Assembly (NCBI GenBank): GCA_023313575.1
Contig: JAJTTP010000002.1
Coordinates: forward strand, 186,001 to 250,000
Length of the DNA: 64,000 bases
Direction of reading: 5' to 3'
Source: Eutypella sp. D-1
Taxonomy: Eukaryota; Ascomycota; Sordariomycetes; Xylariales; Diatrypaceae
The notes beneath the pieces are model-generated. The model saw only the letters and a program-made list of their open reading frames with translations. It did not search any database and was not told the origin of the DNA. Positions 23,063 through 34,395 of this stretch are shown here, in pieces; the first letter of the stretch is position 1; each line of letters begins with the position of its first letter. The position numbers and the translations under genes are program-made.

Positions 23063-24514
23063 ATGTCAGATACAGCCAAAGCAACCAGAGAATTAACTGA
23101 GAGACGGGGTAGTACTGGGGGCCGCAATATCGCGTCAGATGAATTACCGGGGAAAGATGAAAGCGACAATGATAGTAGTAGTAGGCCGTCTTCATTTGAC
23201 ACTGAGTCCCAAGTCAAGCACAAGACTTCAAACATTATACCGTCGCCCGATATCGAGTTGATCCCGCTTGATCGACTGGCCTTGAAACCCCGACCGGTCC
23301 TGTGTCCAGCATGTAAGAACGTCGGGCGCACAGCGGTGCCGCGAAGCCGCAGTAAAGTCGGCCAAACGGTGGTGAATACGTGAGTTCATAGAGCAAAGAT
23401 ATTAGCAGCGTTTGATCGATCGTTGAATCAATTTCACTTTACTTGAATGCTGATCCAATGGCTTGAAACTGACTCCTTGTGCTATAGCATCGGTAATATG
23501 ATTGGGACCCTGTTTCTCGGTCTGCTCTGTCTCTATTGGATAGTCAAGTTCTGGTGGAACGAGGCGACGCAACACGCGACTCACTTTTGTGAAGCCTGCG
23601 GCATCCATCTAGCCTACTGGAACGGAGCCACATATGTCTTTGCCAAGGACGAGTATCTCACAGAGGTCCCGCATGAAAATAGCGAAAAGGGGGCCGGTCT
23701 CGAAGTTTCTACCACGTGCAGGTTCGCGCGGTCACCTCTTGGGCCTCCTCCCGTCAAGATGGCACAGCTATACACCTTCGACCGGCCGCTGCTTCCCAAT
23801 AACCCCTACAAACTAAAGGTTGAATGGGACCAGCAGGTCGATTTCCTACGAAGCATCACAGACCCGAGTGCGCAGCGAACACTCCTAACCGTAACGAAAC
23901 CGCGGCTCGAGGACCACGAGTGGCACCCTGGACGGAAGGTGTTCCTGCCTTTTGAAAAGGATAGGGAGGAGGCGGAGAAAGGCAAATTGTGGAAGCCATG
24001 GCCAAGCGACAGGGTCGAGACCGCCCTGCATTTCCGATGGGCCCCTGCTGAGGGCCGTAATGGCGAGCCAAAAACCCAAACACTTGTCGAGCTGAATTTC
24101 GAGCGTTATAATTGGGATATCTCTCTTTACTGGCCAGACAGAGTTCCCTGGCGCGGTAGGCACGACTTCGGTCTCAAGGACGGGCGCTGCGTTACTCAGA
24201 ACCTGTACTTTCCCTTTCTGAGCTCGGAAGGCCCTTTGATCTGGACGACCAGGAAGATGAAAAGTATAGGAGGTGAGCCGGTGAACGGTAGAGGAAAGGC
24301 CGACGATGCCATGGTCTTGGTCGACGCATATGACCGCGTCGTGGCATACGGAGACTTGTGGGTGTATGACCCGAACATGTCTCCTGAGTTGCTAGGCGAT
24401 ATTTTAGTTACCTATGCTGCCATGCGAATCCAGCTTCAGAGGCTAGAGCAATGGCGTGAAGCAGAGAAGAATCAGCAAGAGCACGAAGCGGCGGAAAGGG
24501 CAGCCATGGGTTGA
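23063..24514 (+). CDS. LITAF-type zinc-binding membrane protein with long C-terminal domain
   Basis: Two exons, 23063-23379 and 23488-24514, joined across a GTGAGT...CTATAG intron in phase, give 447 residues. Residues 1-75 are polar and disordered. Residues 78-148 match a LITAF domain: CPAC (81-84), a hydrophobic segment TLFLGLLCLYWIVKFWW (113-129), then CEAC (140-143) followed by GIHLAYW. In this family the two Cys pairs bind one zinc and the hydrophobic part inserts into the cytosolic face of endosomal or lysosomal membranes. LITAF proteins are usually small; here about 300 extra residues follow, rich in Trp, Pro and beta-type text (WHPGRKVFLPF, ERYNWDISLYWPDRVPW), ending in a charged helix (QRLEQWREAEKNQQEHEAAE). 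I do not recognise that region. The intron falls inside the LITAF domain. Its 3' end faces the oxoprolinase gene 124 bases away. Confidence 0.8.
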
Positions 24515-24638
24515 ATAACGTTCAGTACGGCATCCTAAGCCCAGAGTTGTCTAGAGATATGTGGGTTTCTATCAGTGATGTAGAAAACGACGTCATAGAT
24601 GAAACTACACTTCCAAGCACTCCCACTTGCTTTTCTAT

Positions 24639-27600
24639 CTATACGTAGGCCCTATGGAAGTCGTCATGCCCTTCCTCTGTCCTGGCACCCTCTGGCTTCC
24701 CGTATCCGCCTCCCCCTGGGGTGTTGATCTGAACGTATTCGCCCGACTTTAGATGTACAATAGCCTTCCCTCCAAGGTTCATGACCTCCAGCTCACCCTC
24801 TTCGTTAAACTTGAAAACGTGGTTCACTCCCTTCTGGCCAGGATGGCCCCCGAACATGCCGTAAGGCCGATATACTCGTCTGTCGCTGAGGATACTGAAC
24901 TTCAAGTTCGTTCGGGCTTCGATCTCTCGTGTGATACCGTTACCACCACGCCAGCGGCCATGACCGCCGCTTCCCTCTCTAATGCTGTATTTACGAACTA
25001 AAACTGCGGTTCGCTTTTCAATCACTTCACTGTCGGTCTGCCTAGTATTCGTAGAGTGCACCTGGGAAATAGTGAGTAACCCGGTCTGGGAAATGGAAAG
25101 AATGACGAGACTTACGTGGGTACCGTGTTCGCCGCTGTAGCCGTCGCCAGCACCAACGCCGCCACCGATTGATTCGCCATAGTTCCATCCGGGTTCAATC
25201 TGCCCAGTCTGTGGGTTCTTACCCCCCATTCCCCAGCCGAATGAATTAGCACAACCTTGACTGGCACCATAGCGACCGAAAGCACGAAGAATCAGGTCAA
25301 TGACCCGCTGGCTCGCCAGTGTTGAGCCGCAAATGGCTACAGCCGGAGTAGGATTGAGGACAGATCCTGCAGGCACGCGAATGTCGCACGGGGCTAGACA
25401 CCCTTCATTGAGAGGGATGTCGAGGTTGACCAAACACCTGATAGTGTATATGATGGCTGAATGGGTGATCGATATAGGGCAGTTGTAGTTTCCCCACATT
25501 TGAGGACCTGATCCAGCAAAGTCGTAGATGGCACCTCCTGTCTCCTGGTCGATGGTGATCTTGACTTTCAAAACGGTACCGTCATCGAAGTAGTCCGTTG
25601 CCGATAAAGGATCTGGGTGCTTCTGAGCTAACTCCTTGAAGAACCGTCGCACTGCAAACTCTGCATTATCTTGAATTCCTTCCATGTACCTGTGCACCAC
25701 CTCAAGAGTATACTCATTGCACAGCTTTTGAAGAAGGATGATGCCTCGCTGATTTGCTGATGTCTGTGCTTTCAGGTCTGAGATGTTGTCTTGGATACGG
25801 CGCGTTGCGCTGCATCCCGGATATGTGCCCACTTTGTCGAAGGTAGCTCGGATATCGTTCTCGAGTAATTCTCCACCGCTGACGATCTTCATCGTGGGAA
25901 CGATGATACCTTCTTCCCAGAGAGATCGAGATTCAGGCATCATACTCGTAATTCCCACGCCTCCAATATCTGTGTGATGGCCACGGGACGCGACGTAGAA
26001 TGCGATCTCATCACCGACAAATACAGGCGTAACCACCGTCAGGTCCGGGAGATGCGTACCTCCCCATGAAGGATGATTGGTGAGTAGGACATCGCCTGGC
26101 TTCAGCTTCCCAAGCCAATGACGATGCTGTGCCTGGATGGCAAATTGCATACTGCCGAGATGAATAGGAATGTGGGGAGCATTGGCGACCAATCTACCTT
26201 CGGGAGAGAAGATGGCGCAAGAAAAGTCAAGTCGTTCTTTGATGCTGCTTGAGATTGCAGTCCGTTGGAGAATGTTACCCATCTGCTCTGCAATGGCCAT
26301 GAAGCGGTGTGCAAAGACGGATAGCTGGATAGGGTTCAAGTCGTCGCTGGAAACGACAGTCTGGTGCGGTGGGCTGTTTATCGTGTGCTGGAGTTGGCTT
26401 GTTTCTTTACTGGTATCGTCGATCTTCTCGAGGATGACATAATTATTCAGAATATGCGCGTGGAAATGTGGCTCGACAACGATTGTTTGCGTTTGATCAA
26501 TTATTATCGCCGGGCCCCGAATTATGCTCTCTTCAGGAATGTCCTCTAACGTGAAGACCGCAGTCTGCTGCCAAGTGCCGTCAAAATAGACTTCCTGGGT
26601 TTCTGCGTGAGATGAGTATGGTACTTGTCTGCTCTTGGCGATTTCTTGATATGCTGTCTCTTCGTGCACCGGCGCTCCTGTGCTTCCTGTTCCTCGGACT
26701 TTGACAGATTCAACGATGATTGGTCTATTCATAGTGAATGCGAACTCCCGCTTATGGATCTCTTCGAAAGCAGTCGTATAATCCCCATCAGCTGGTTTTG
26801 AGACCGATAAACTCGTATCAGTCCCAAAGTATTTCAGCACCAGCGCCTCATCAAACACAAGGCTGTCTTCAGTGGCCTTTTGAGAAACCAGCTCCTCCGC
26901 CACTCGTTTCCTTAGTACCTCTAGCAGCCTGTTCACGCCTTCCATGGCGGAGTCATTGAGTTTGGCTGCAAAAGGCTCGAATGTTTCGTACTGTAACTCT
27001 GCATGTTCAATTCCGTGGGCTGAGAGCAAAGAGGACAGCTTATGGATGAGTACCCGCTTGATTCCAAGCTTGTCGGCTATAGAGCACGCATGTTGACCAC
27101 CGGCACCACCAAAGCTCACAAGGTCGTGGTCTTCTGGAGCATATCCTCGTGCCTCGGTCGCATTCCGAATAGGGCGGCCCATGGTTTCATTGGCGATGTT
27201 GAGGAAGCCAGCGGCTACCTCTTCCGGAGTTAGATTCTGGGATGTTTGATGGTTAAAATCTGCGGTAACTTCCTTGAACTTCTTTGCCACAATCTCGGTG
27301 TCAAGCGTCTGATCTCCCGTCTCCCCAAATATTGACGGAAACGAGGATAGCACAAGTCGACCCAGGAAGAGGTTCGCATCTGTCACCGTCAACGGCCCCC
27401 CTTTCCTATAACAAGCTGGCCCTGGATACGCGCCAGCTGACTCAGGCCCTACAGTCAAAAGACCATTCATTGCAAACAGAATTGAGCCGCCGCCTGCAGC
27501 TACAGTTGTAATATTCAACATGGACAGGTTGATAGTCCGCCCGGCGATCGACGTCTGTCGAAGAAAATCATACTTTCCGTCATACCTTGAGACATCTGTG

Positions 27601-28677
27601 CTTGTGCCGCCCATATCGAACCCAATCAATGGAGTCCCCTTCTCTTGGTCAAAACAGTGAGCTGTACCGACGACACCGCCTGCAGGTCCGCTGAGAAGGG
27701 CTTCGTTACCACGGAATCTGTCGGCCTGCTTCAACCCGCCATCGGAGCACATGAACTCGACCCTTCCAGGCGGTATCCTGAAGCCTGACTGGAAGTTGTC
27801 GACATATCTTCGGATGATAGGGTATAAATAGGCCTCAGAGCACGTTGAGTTACTCCTGTTGAGAAAGTTGATTGTCGGACTAGTTTGAGATGAAATGGTG
27901 ACGAACTCGAACCCCACATCCTTGGCGATCCTCTCAACTACCTTTTCGTGGTCAGGGAAGATGTAGGCATGCATGAAACAAACTGCAAGCGATGTATAGC
28001 CGTCGTTTCTCAATGCCTTTAGTTGTTCTCTGATAGCTCCTTCATCGGGCTTCTTAAGGATTCGGATGACCTCGCCGCTTGGCGTCTTGACCAGGTTTGC
28101 GTCTGCGTCAACACCTCTTAGGTCTAGCGGGTGAGGATTGAGGTCATAATCCTCTATGGTAATTCTCTCATCAATCTCAATGACCTCGGAATGAAGCACC
28201 GACGCTTTGCGTATACTCAAATTGAATAGCTCAGGACGCGACTGGTCTCCAATGACACAAACATCCTTGAACCCTAAAGTCCGAGTCAGCTACGTGAGAA
28301 CCGGTACGCTGTAGGCTGATGCTCACCCCTTGTCGTTGCAAAAGCAAATCTCTCCCCTTTTCCAGTTAGGAGTGCGTTTGTCGCGACCGTGGTGCCGATA
28401 CGACATGATGCTGCGCGCATGTTAGCCAAGAGAGTCTGAAAAGCTTTAGGAACCGGGGCAGACCTATTCGAGAGGCATCCAACTTTTCGCCAATCGGGAT
28501 CTTCTTCCCTTCGAACTTTTCCAGAACCCTTCGAATAGCTTCAGTCGGAGCATCTGGGTAGTTGTCTGGGTCTTCAGATAGAAGCTTGAAGATGAATGGA
28601 TTGCGTCCACCCGCCTCCGTCGCGATAACATCGCAGAAGGTACCTCCCCGGTCAATGGAAACTCGAATGTCGGCCAT
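24639..28677 (-). CDS. ATP-dependent 5-oxoprolinase (hydantoinase A/B fusion)
   Basis: Four exons: 28677-28464, 28410-28327, 28273-25116 and 25061-24639, giving 1292 residues, the usual size for eukaryotic 5-oxoprolinase. It hydrolyses 5-oxo-L-proline to glutamate with ATP, the last salvage step of the gamma-glutamyl cycle, in the cytosol. The N-terminal hydantoinase A part starts DRGGTFCDVIA (residues 9-19), continues with GTTVATNALL and the second nucleotide-fold signature DMGGTSTD. The hydantoinase B half begins about residue 742 (NPIQLSVFAHRFMAIAEQMG) and includes ISSSIKERLDFS and the Gly-rich end LKSGEYVQINTPGGGGYGKP. The last intron (25062-25115, 54 bases) has no stop and keeps frame, so an unspliced reading would add 18 residues inside GTH-VHSTNTR. 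Paralogues act on hydantoins, so the exact substrate is not proved. Confidence 0.93.
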
Positions 28678-29396
28678 CGCTCTGCTTCACTGACGATTGC
28701 CAATACCTGGTGGCAACGCTGAGCCCGGGACCTAATAGGATTCTGGCTTTTAACTATCTACATATCATGTCTCGGCCGTGGGAAACAGGCATCCGGACGA
28801 TGAATACATGATACCCGTTCGATCGCCTATTCCAGGCCCTATAGGCGGCGATGGCGCAATACTGACTAGCGATGGGTCTCCTCTACGCTGTCGGGTTTCA
28901 TCCGATCTGCATCTGCTTGGCGTTTCCTATCTCGGCGCTAGGACGATTGGGGTAGTTAGTTAGCGGACCGTGCCCGATCATCGTAACACTATCTATTCAG
29001 GGTCGAACTCCCGCGTCTGGTCTCGCGTGGGTTTTCCGGGGTAGTTCGCTGAAACATCAAAAGCTCTTCGTCCAACTATGGCATCATCTCGCAAACTGCC
29101 CGATATCGTTGGTGTCGTCGCGAGAAGAAACAGCCTCAACAGACCTAAAATCTTGCACCATACAGGCTTTGAATCCAAGCAAGTAGATAGCGGCAAAAAC
29201 GTGCTTGTATTGTGTCCAGATCGGGGCCGAAAGCCGACCATCGCAAAGCCACCTCCTATCTAGCTTAATTTCGAAGCCAAAGCCACAAGGCGACTTCAGC
29301 CACCTCAGTCACCAACTTCTAGAGTGCAGACGTTCCTTATTGAAGAGTAATGCCGTAAATACCTACGGAATGCCTACCAGGTACCTAGGTAGGTAA
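28678..29396. other. Intergenic spacer
   Basis: About 720 bases between the start of the oxoprolinase gene and the end of the hydrolase gene, both on the minus strand. A 61-codon plus-strand frame (29078-29263) is open but has no support. A TACCTAGGTA palindrome lies at 29382-29391, just after the hydrolase stop codon. Confidence 0.45.
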
Positions 29397-30452
29397 TTAT
29401 AGCTCTAAGAATTCTCTGATCTTCGACAGAACCAAGTCAGATTTCTCAATGTGCACACCGTGGTTGGCACCGGGAACCACGACCAATTCCGCGTTTTTTA
29501 CCCGGTCGGCGATAAGCCTCGAATTATCTGGGAGATGTTAGTTAGCGATTTTGTAAAGTAAAAGAAAGTACAAACCTGGGGGGCAGATCCAGTCTTGATC
29601 GCCGACTATCACTAGCGTCTTGGCTAGGATGGTGTCAAGTTTCTCGATGTAGTCAAAATACTTTTCCTCCTGCGAATACAGATCATCTGAAAGCTGTTGT
29701 TAGCCACCTAATGAGCCAATTGTCAGGTGTGCCATACTATGGGATTCAGCGACGTGAACGGTATTGCGGCAAGACTTCAGACCAGCATTTGCATCGTAAT
29801 CCTCGCTGTATAGAGGCATCATGGCAAAGTGAACGAGTTGGAATTCTTCATCGTCCTCATATGCCCCAAAAACCTTGTCTCGAAGCATCTCCTTGGAAAA
29901 GCTGGGAACCTTAGAGATCCTGGCCTCGAGAGTTTTGATCGCGCCCTCCTCGTCTGTACGCAAGTGAGCTAACGTCCCAGACTCAGGGGTTGATTGATAA
30001 CACCTACGATGGTGAGACGGGGCAGTCCCTCTAAGAATCAGATGTGAGACTCGTGTTGGATAAGTAATAGCGTATTGCTGAGCGAGAAATCCGCCAAAAC
30101 TGCCACCGCAGATGATGGCTTTCTTTTCAGATCCCAAAAAGTGTAGTCTTATACCTTCAATGTCGTCGACGAGTTGCTTAAAGGTATAGGGCTTAGTGCG
30201 CGAGCTTTGGCCATGCCCTCTATAGTCGAAAGAGACAACCCGAAGGTGGTCATTTAGGCGACTGTACACTCTGTAGTCTGACCTATGATCACCTACACGG
30301 AGTACCAATTAGACCTCGTTCCTGTTGATATATAACTTGGACTTCTTACCCATTCCTCTTCCGCCATGGAGCGTGATCATTAGCGGTGCATCTTCCGGGC
30401 CGCTTATTTCGTAGGCGAGCACTGCGCCGTTAACAGTTATTGACGAAACCAT
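29397..30452 (-). CDS. Alpha/beta hydrolase, proline-iminopeptidase-like
   Basis: Four exons: 30452-30350, 30292-29738, 29686-29576 and 29527-29397 (299 residues), each junction in phase with GT/AG ends and CTAAC-type branch sites. The protein has all parts of an alpha/beta hydrolase: oxyanion loop HGGRGMG (29-35), the strand SFDYRGHGQS, nucleophile elbow GGSFGG with Ser 99, the acid region VGDQDWICPP, and the catalytic His in PGANHGVHIE near the C-terminus. The cap region contains AESHNDLYSQEEKYFDY across the exon 2/3 junction. No signal peptide, so cytosolic. Related enzymes cleave N-terminal proline or hydrolyse esters and amides; the substrate is not known. It starts 460 bases from the divergent MFS carrier, so the two may share a promoter region. 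Confidence 0.88.
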
Positions 30453-30912
30453 TTCTCTGGATTATATAATGATGTTGGTGTAGGTGGCAAAGACTAGTGA
30501 AGTGCAGTGAGCTCTGAGCGTGAAGTCGTAAATAGAAGCCAAGGATAGCTGCCGTGCGATGGGCAACGGAGTGCGAATGTCAGAAGGACCCTATCGCACG
30601 CTAGCTAACTGGGATCGAGTCCACAACACCAACACCAAAGCGGAGCGGGCCCTGGCCGACTCGAAGATTTTCCTATTCCAGTAATTCGTCCCCACTTCAG
30701 TGCAAGTTAGCCAAAGGGGCTTCGGAGCACGCCATCGACTCTAATAATCCGAAATGTTTGGATGCAAGAATATCATGCATTCGCGGTGAGCACTGAAATA
30801 CACGCGACATGCCGCATGGGTATAACATCTGTTACTGGTCGGATCCTCCAGGTCAGAGTTGTTGGCTTTCATCTCTGTCAAGGTCGCGCGTAACTCCACG
30901 CTTGTTGTCGCA
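30453..30912. promoter_or_regulatory. Shared upstream region of hydrolase and MFS carrier
   Basis: 460 bases between the start codons of two divergently transcribed genes. No coding frame is supported. It likely carries both promoters, which would allow joint regulation; no specific operator could be named. Confidence 0.45.
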
Positions 30913-32643
30913 ATGGCTACCAAATCATCTCATGGCGATAATGCCATCGACACTACGCATTCTGTCGAGGCAATCGACGCCAAAGACACCACATCAACGA
31001 CGTCTAACCCAGTGATCGACTCTAAAGGCAATACTGCGACAGCCCCTATCTCTGGCAAGGAGAAGTGGTTTCATTGGCATGAGCCTGGAACCTCGAAAGA
31101 GGAGAAGAGACTCATCTTCAAGCTTGACTGGTTCTTGTTGAGTTATACATGCTTGATGTTTTTCATCAAACAGGTTCGTGGCATCATAAATGAGAGATCA
31201 CTAAAACGATGCTAACGGAGTGTAGCTTGACCAAAACAACATCTCAAATGCCTACGTATCCGGAATGTCAGAGGAACTCGGCTTTGGCCCGGGCAATGAG
31301 CTGTCGTGGATGAACACGTACTTCTCTATAGGTATGGGACAAGGCTCAGAGTATCTAAGTGCCCACAATTGTGCTGACACTACATAGGGACTATCCTGGG
31401 AGGAACTGTTGCGAATCTCATCATCACAGTTGTCCGACCTCGAATCTGGCTCCCGTCGTGCCTTTTCGTATGGTCGATTTTTGTTCTGGCCCTGTACAAG
31501 TGTAACCATGCTTATCAGTTCTACATCTTGCGCTTCTTCATTGGCTTTGTTGAGTCAGCAGCCTGGCCAGGCGTAATGTGGTGCCTAGGGTCGTGGTATC
31601 GCAAGAGCGAACTATCCAGTCGCAGTGGTCTTTTCGTCATGAGCGGTGTTATCGGACAGATGTTTTCTGGCTATCTCCAAGCTGCCCTCTTCACCGGCAT
31701 GCACGGCAAGGGTGGAATGTCCGCTTGGAGATGGCTCTTCATCTTTGACTTCATCCTGGCTATTCCTGTCGCCATCTATGGATTCGTAAGTGAAACTTTA
31801 CCTTTGTGACAGTTCCAGTGCTGACAGTCTCACCAGATCTGCTTTCCCGACACCCCACATCAAACTCAGGCCTTCTACCTAAATGAGTGGGAAAGAGAGC
31901 GATCCCGCCAGAGGATCGAGGAAGAGGGCCGTAAACCCACCGGAAAGATGGACTGGACAGTGCTGCGCCGTATCTTTGGCTCTTGGCAGGTCTACGCGTT
32001 TACGGCTGCGTACTCATTCTGGACTTTGACTTGTGGAAGGTGAGTAGGATTAGCTCCCCGAAATTCTGTACTTTTCCTAACATGTCGCAGCTACGTCATG
32101 CAGTACTTTTCCCTCTACCTGAAGTCCACGGGCTGGTACTCGATCCCTCAAATCAACAATATCCCGACGTGCATTGGTGCGGTCAACTTTGTTTTCATGA
32201 TATCCACTGGGTTTATCGCAGATAGGCTTGGAGGTCGCGCTCTGGTGTGCGGTGTCGTCGGATGTTTGATGATCTTCAACTACGCCGTTCTCACTGCATG
32301 GGATGTTCCCCACAAGCTCCGCATGGCCGTCTTCATCATGCACGGATGCTATGGTTGTTTCACACCCCTCATTGCAGGTTGGACTAACGAGGCCTGTGGC
32401 GGTGATCAACAAAAGCGTGCTTTCATTCTCGGCTTCATGGTTTCTGTAGGCCAGGCCGTGGTTATTCCTTTCCAACAAGTCCAATTAGCCTCCGGTCAGG
32501 CCCCCGCGTTCAGGAAGACGCATGGATGGGGCAGCGCCTTGGCCTGGGTCGTTGCTTTGACTCTTTGGACTGGGATTGGTCTGCCTTTGCTGCAAAAATG
32601 GAGGGAAAAGAAGGCCGTGGCCACTCCAAGAGGAGATGTGTGA
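30913..32643 (+). CDS. MFS transporter, Dal5/allantoate-permease type
   Basis: Five exons: 30913-31173, 31226-31331, 31388-31785, 31837-32039 and 32091-32643 (506 residues). The ATG at 30913 (MATKSSHGDN) is the first in frame. A polar N-terminal tail of about 65 residues precedes the membrane part, then WFHWHEPGTSKEEKRLIFKLDW, the usual lead into helix 1 of the anion:cation symporter (Dal5-like) family. LDQNNISNAYVSGM after helix 1 and ILRFFIGFVESAAWPGVMW are typical of this group, as are SWYRKSELSSRSG and GFIADRLGGR in the two halves. About 12 membrane helices are expected at the plasma membrane, importing small anions such as allantoate, ureidosuccinate, vitamins or dipeptides by proton symport. 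Its neighbours (oxoprolinase, hydrolase) suggest a nitrogenous substrate. It ends 60 bases from the convergent oxidoreductase. Confidence 0.9.
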
Positions 32644-32703
32644 TAGTAGCGACACGGGTTGTATCGCATAATAGAGACGGGGTTTGGGGGTTGGCTTCCT
32701 TAA

Positions 32704-33840
32704 TTACAAAGTAACAACAACCTTCGCAGCAGAAACTCCCTTCTTACACACTTCTATGCCTTTTTGGATGCATTCAAGTCCGTTCCCCACGACCATGGGA
32801 TCCGGTTTAGCCTGATACTGTCCCTTGGCCAATGCACCTGGGAGAAAATCTTGATAGATCATTGGGCCGACCTCGTTTGCCATTAGGTCGGTGCCCCAAA
32901 TGAATTTGGTCGAGACGCGCTTGAACATGGCCTTAAAGGTAACCGAGACGTTCCACCATATAAGACCTATGATGGCCTTAATGAATCCAGTCGTGCTTTC
33001 AGACACGTCCTTCATGTCCACCGGAACGGTGGCCTGTGAGATGAACTTGCGGCCAGGCAGGGCCGCGACAATGTCAATGCATGCTTCTAGGGACCCGACA
33101 CCGATGGCAAGCGCTCCGGCGCAAGTCTTTCCCTTCAGTTCCTCAATAATCCTCGCAACTGTGTCGGTCTCTTTGTAGTCGAAGGCCATGCTTGCACCAA
33201 GGGACTTGACGTACTCGAAATTCTTGGGAGACGCCGTGGCCAGGACTTGGTATCCAGCCGCCCGAGCAAGTTGAATAGCGTTGCTTCCTACACTTGTTGA
33301 TCCTCCCCACACAATGACTACGGCAGCGCTGGCTTCTTCGGTGGATGCTAACCTCGGCTTGTCCAGTGCCAGATAGTCAGCCATGAAGAGGCCGCATGCC
33401 GCAGTCGATAGTGCTAGTGGAAGCACACATGCCTTCTCATACGACAAGTCTTCCGGGATCTTAGAGGTCAAATGGCACCTCAGGACGGTGTATTGCTGAA
33501 ACGCGCCCTCGGATGGTCTATTGGCGCGCTTATCCGTGCCAACAGCAAGGCCGACGACGCGATCGCCAGCCTTGAATAGTTGTGCCGCCTTTCCACCCGA
33601 ACCAACGTCAACCACAACTCCGGATACATCGCTGCCCTGGATACAGGGATACTTGAGCCATGGGAGTATGGTACTGCCGGCAAGCTGTACGGCAGCGTCC
33701 ACCGGGTTGATAGCCACGGCTTGACTTTTAATGACAAGTTCGTCCGGGCCAGGGGGCATATATTCGGCGGGCCGGATCTCGAGGGGTTTACCATGCTTAT
33801 CAACTAGATATGCTGCTCGGTTTTGCGGCGGCATTATCAT
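32704..33840 (-). CDS. MDR-family oxidoreductase (zinc-independent enoyl/quinone reductase type)
   Basis: An intron-free frame of 378 residues. Two ATGs lie close together (33840 and 33834); the second gives MPPQNRAAYLV, the pattern usual at the start of this family. The N-terminal GroES-like fold (residues 1-150) contains NPVDAAVQL and GSDVSGVVVDVG. The Rossmann part has the NADPH-binding loop VWGGSTSVGSNAIQLARAAG. The Cys and His zinc ligands of true alcohol dehydrogenases are absent, placing it with the stand-alone enoyl reductases and quinone reductases of fungi (ToxD/LovC-like). It probably reduces an alpha,beta-unsaturated carbonyl in the cytosol. There is no polyketide synthase in this window, so a secondary-metabolite role cannot be argued from context. 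Confidence 0.92.
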   Translation of the reverse strand: MIMPPQNRAAYLVDKHGKPLEIRPAEYMPPGPDELVIKSQAVAINPVDAAVQLAGSTILPWLKYPCIQGSDVSGVVVDVGSGGKAAQLFKAGDRVVGLAVGTDKRANRPSEGAFQQYTVLRCHLTSKIPEDLSYEKACVLPLALSTAACGLFMADYLALDKPRLASTEEASAAVVIVWGGSTSVGSNAIQLARAAGYQVLATASPKNFEYVKSLGASMAFDYKETDTVARIIEELKGKTCAGALAIGVGSLEACIDIVAALPGRKFISQATVPVDMKDVSESTTGFIKAIIGLIWWNVSVTFKAMFKRVSTKFIWGTDLMANEVGPMIYQDFLPGALAKGQYQAKPDPMVVGNGLECIQKGIEVCKKGVSAAKVVVTL

Positions 33841-34395
33841 AGAGTAGCCCAGATCAAAGGCTGGATCTGGCGACAGTGTGCAGCGTTCTAGTCAGGGAAT
33901 AGCTAGTTCTGTACATGTGCTGACAAGATGCTCATGGTAAGCTGCTGTGTTGCCTTGTGTATAAAGCCCGAGGCTCAAACACTCAAATAACTATAGCAAG
34001 ATGGTGCGCGCATAGCTTACCATGAAAACTCCATCCCTTACTTATATATGCAAGATTGCCTTATGTTCCAGGCCGCATATGTGACCCCCATTTCGGTACT
34101 TTGGGTCAGCGACATGCGGAAAGCCCATACCCCCGCTGGTGCTTGACCCAGCTATCTGGCCAGGGCAGAAAACCATCACACGACGCCGATCAGGATGGAA
34201 CCTATCGAGGAGGCGCTTAAACACCCATTTAGCTTCGCAGTACCAACCTGAAGCACCGAATTGACACATACCCGTCCTTCGGATACTCCCCATGCCGGCC
34301 TGTGGAGATTGGCCGACGAGGTCACTTATTCTACGATCTTTTACTATCACCAATTTACGCCTCTATGAAGTGGATAAGAAAGATAGAAGATATAT
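33841..34395. other. Intergenic spacer
   Basis: 555 bases between the oxidoreductase start and the interrupted lipase stop, both on minus. A 103-codon minus-strand frame (34042-34353) has no recognisable content. Nothing else seen. Confidence 0.45.

Noticed and set aside
29078..29263. Small protein of 61 residues on the plus strand
   Set aside because: Starts with a reasonable ATG but has no domain, no clear promoter, and lies in a short spacer; insufficient support.
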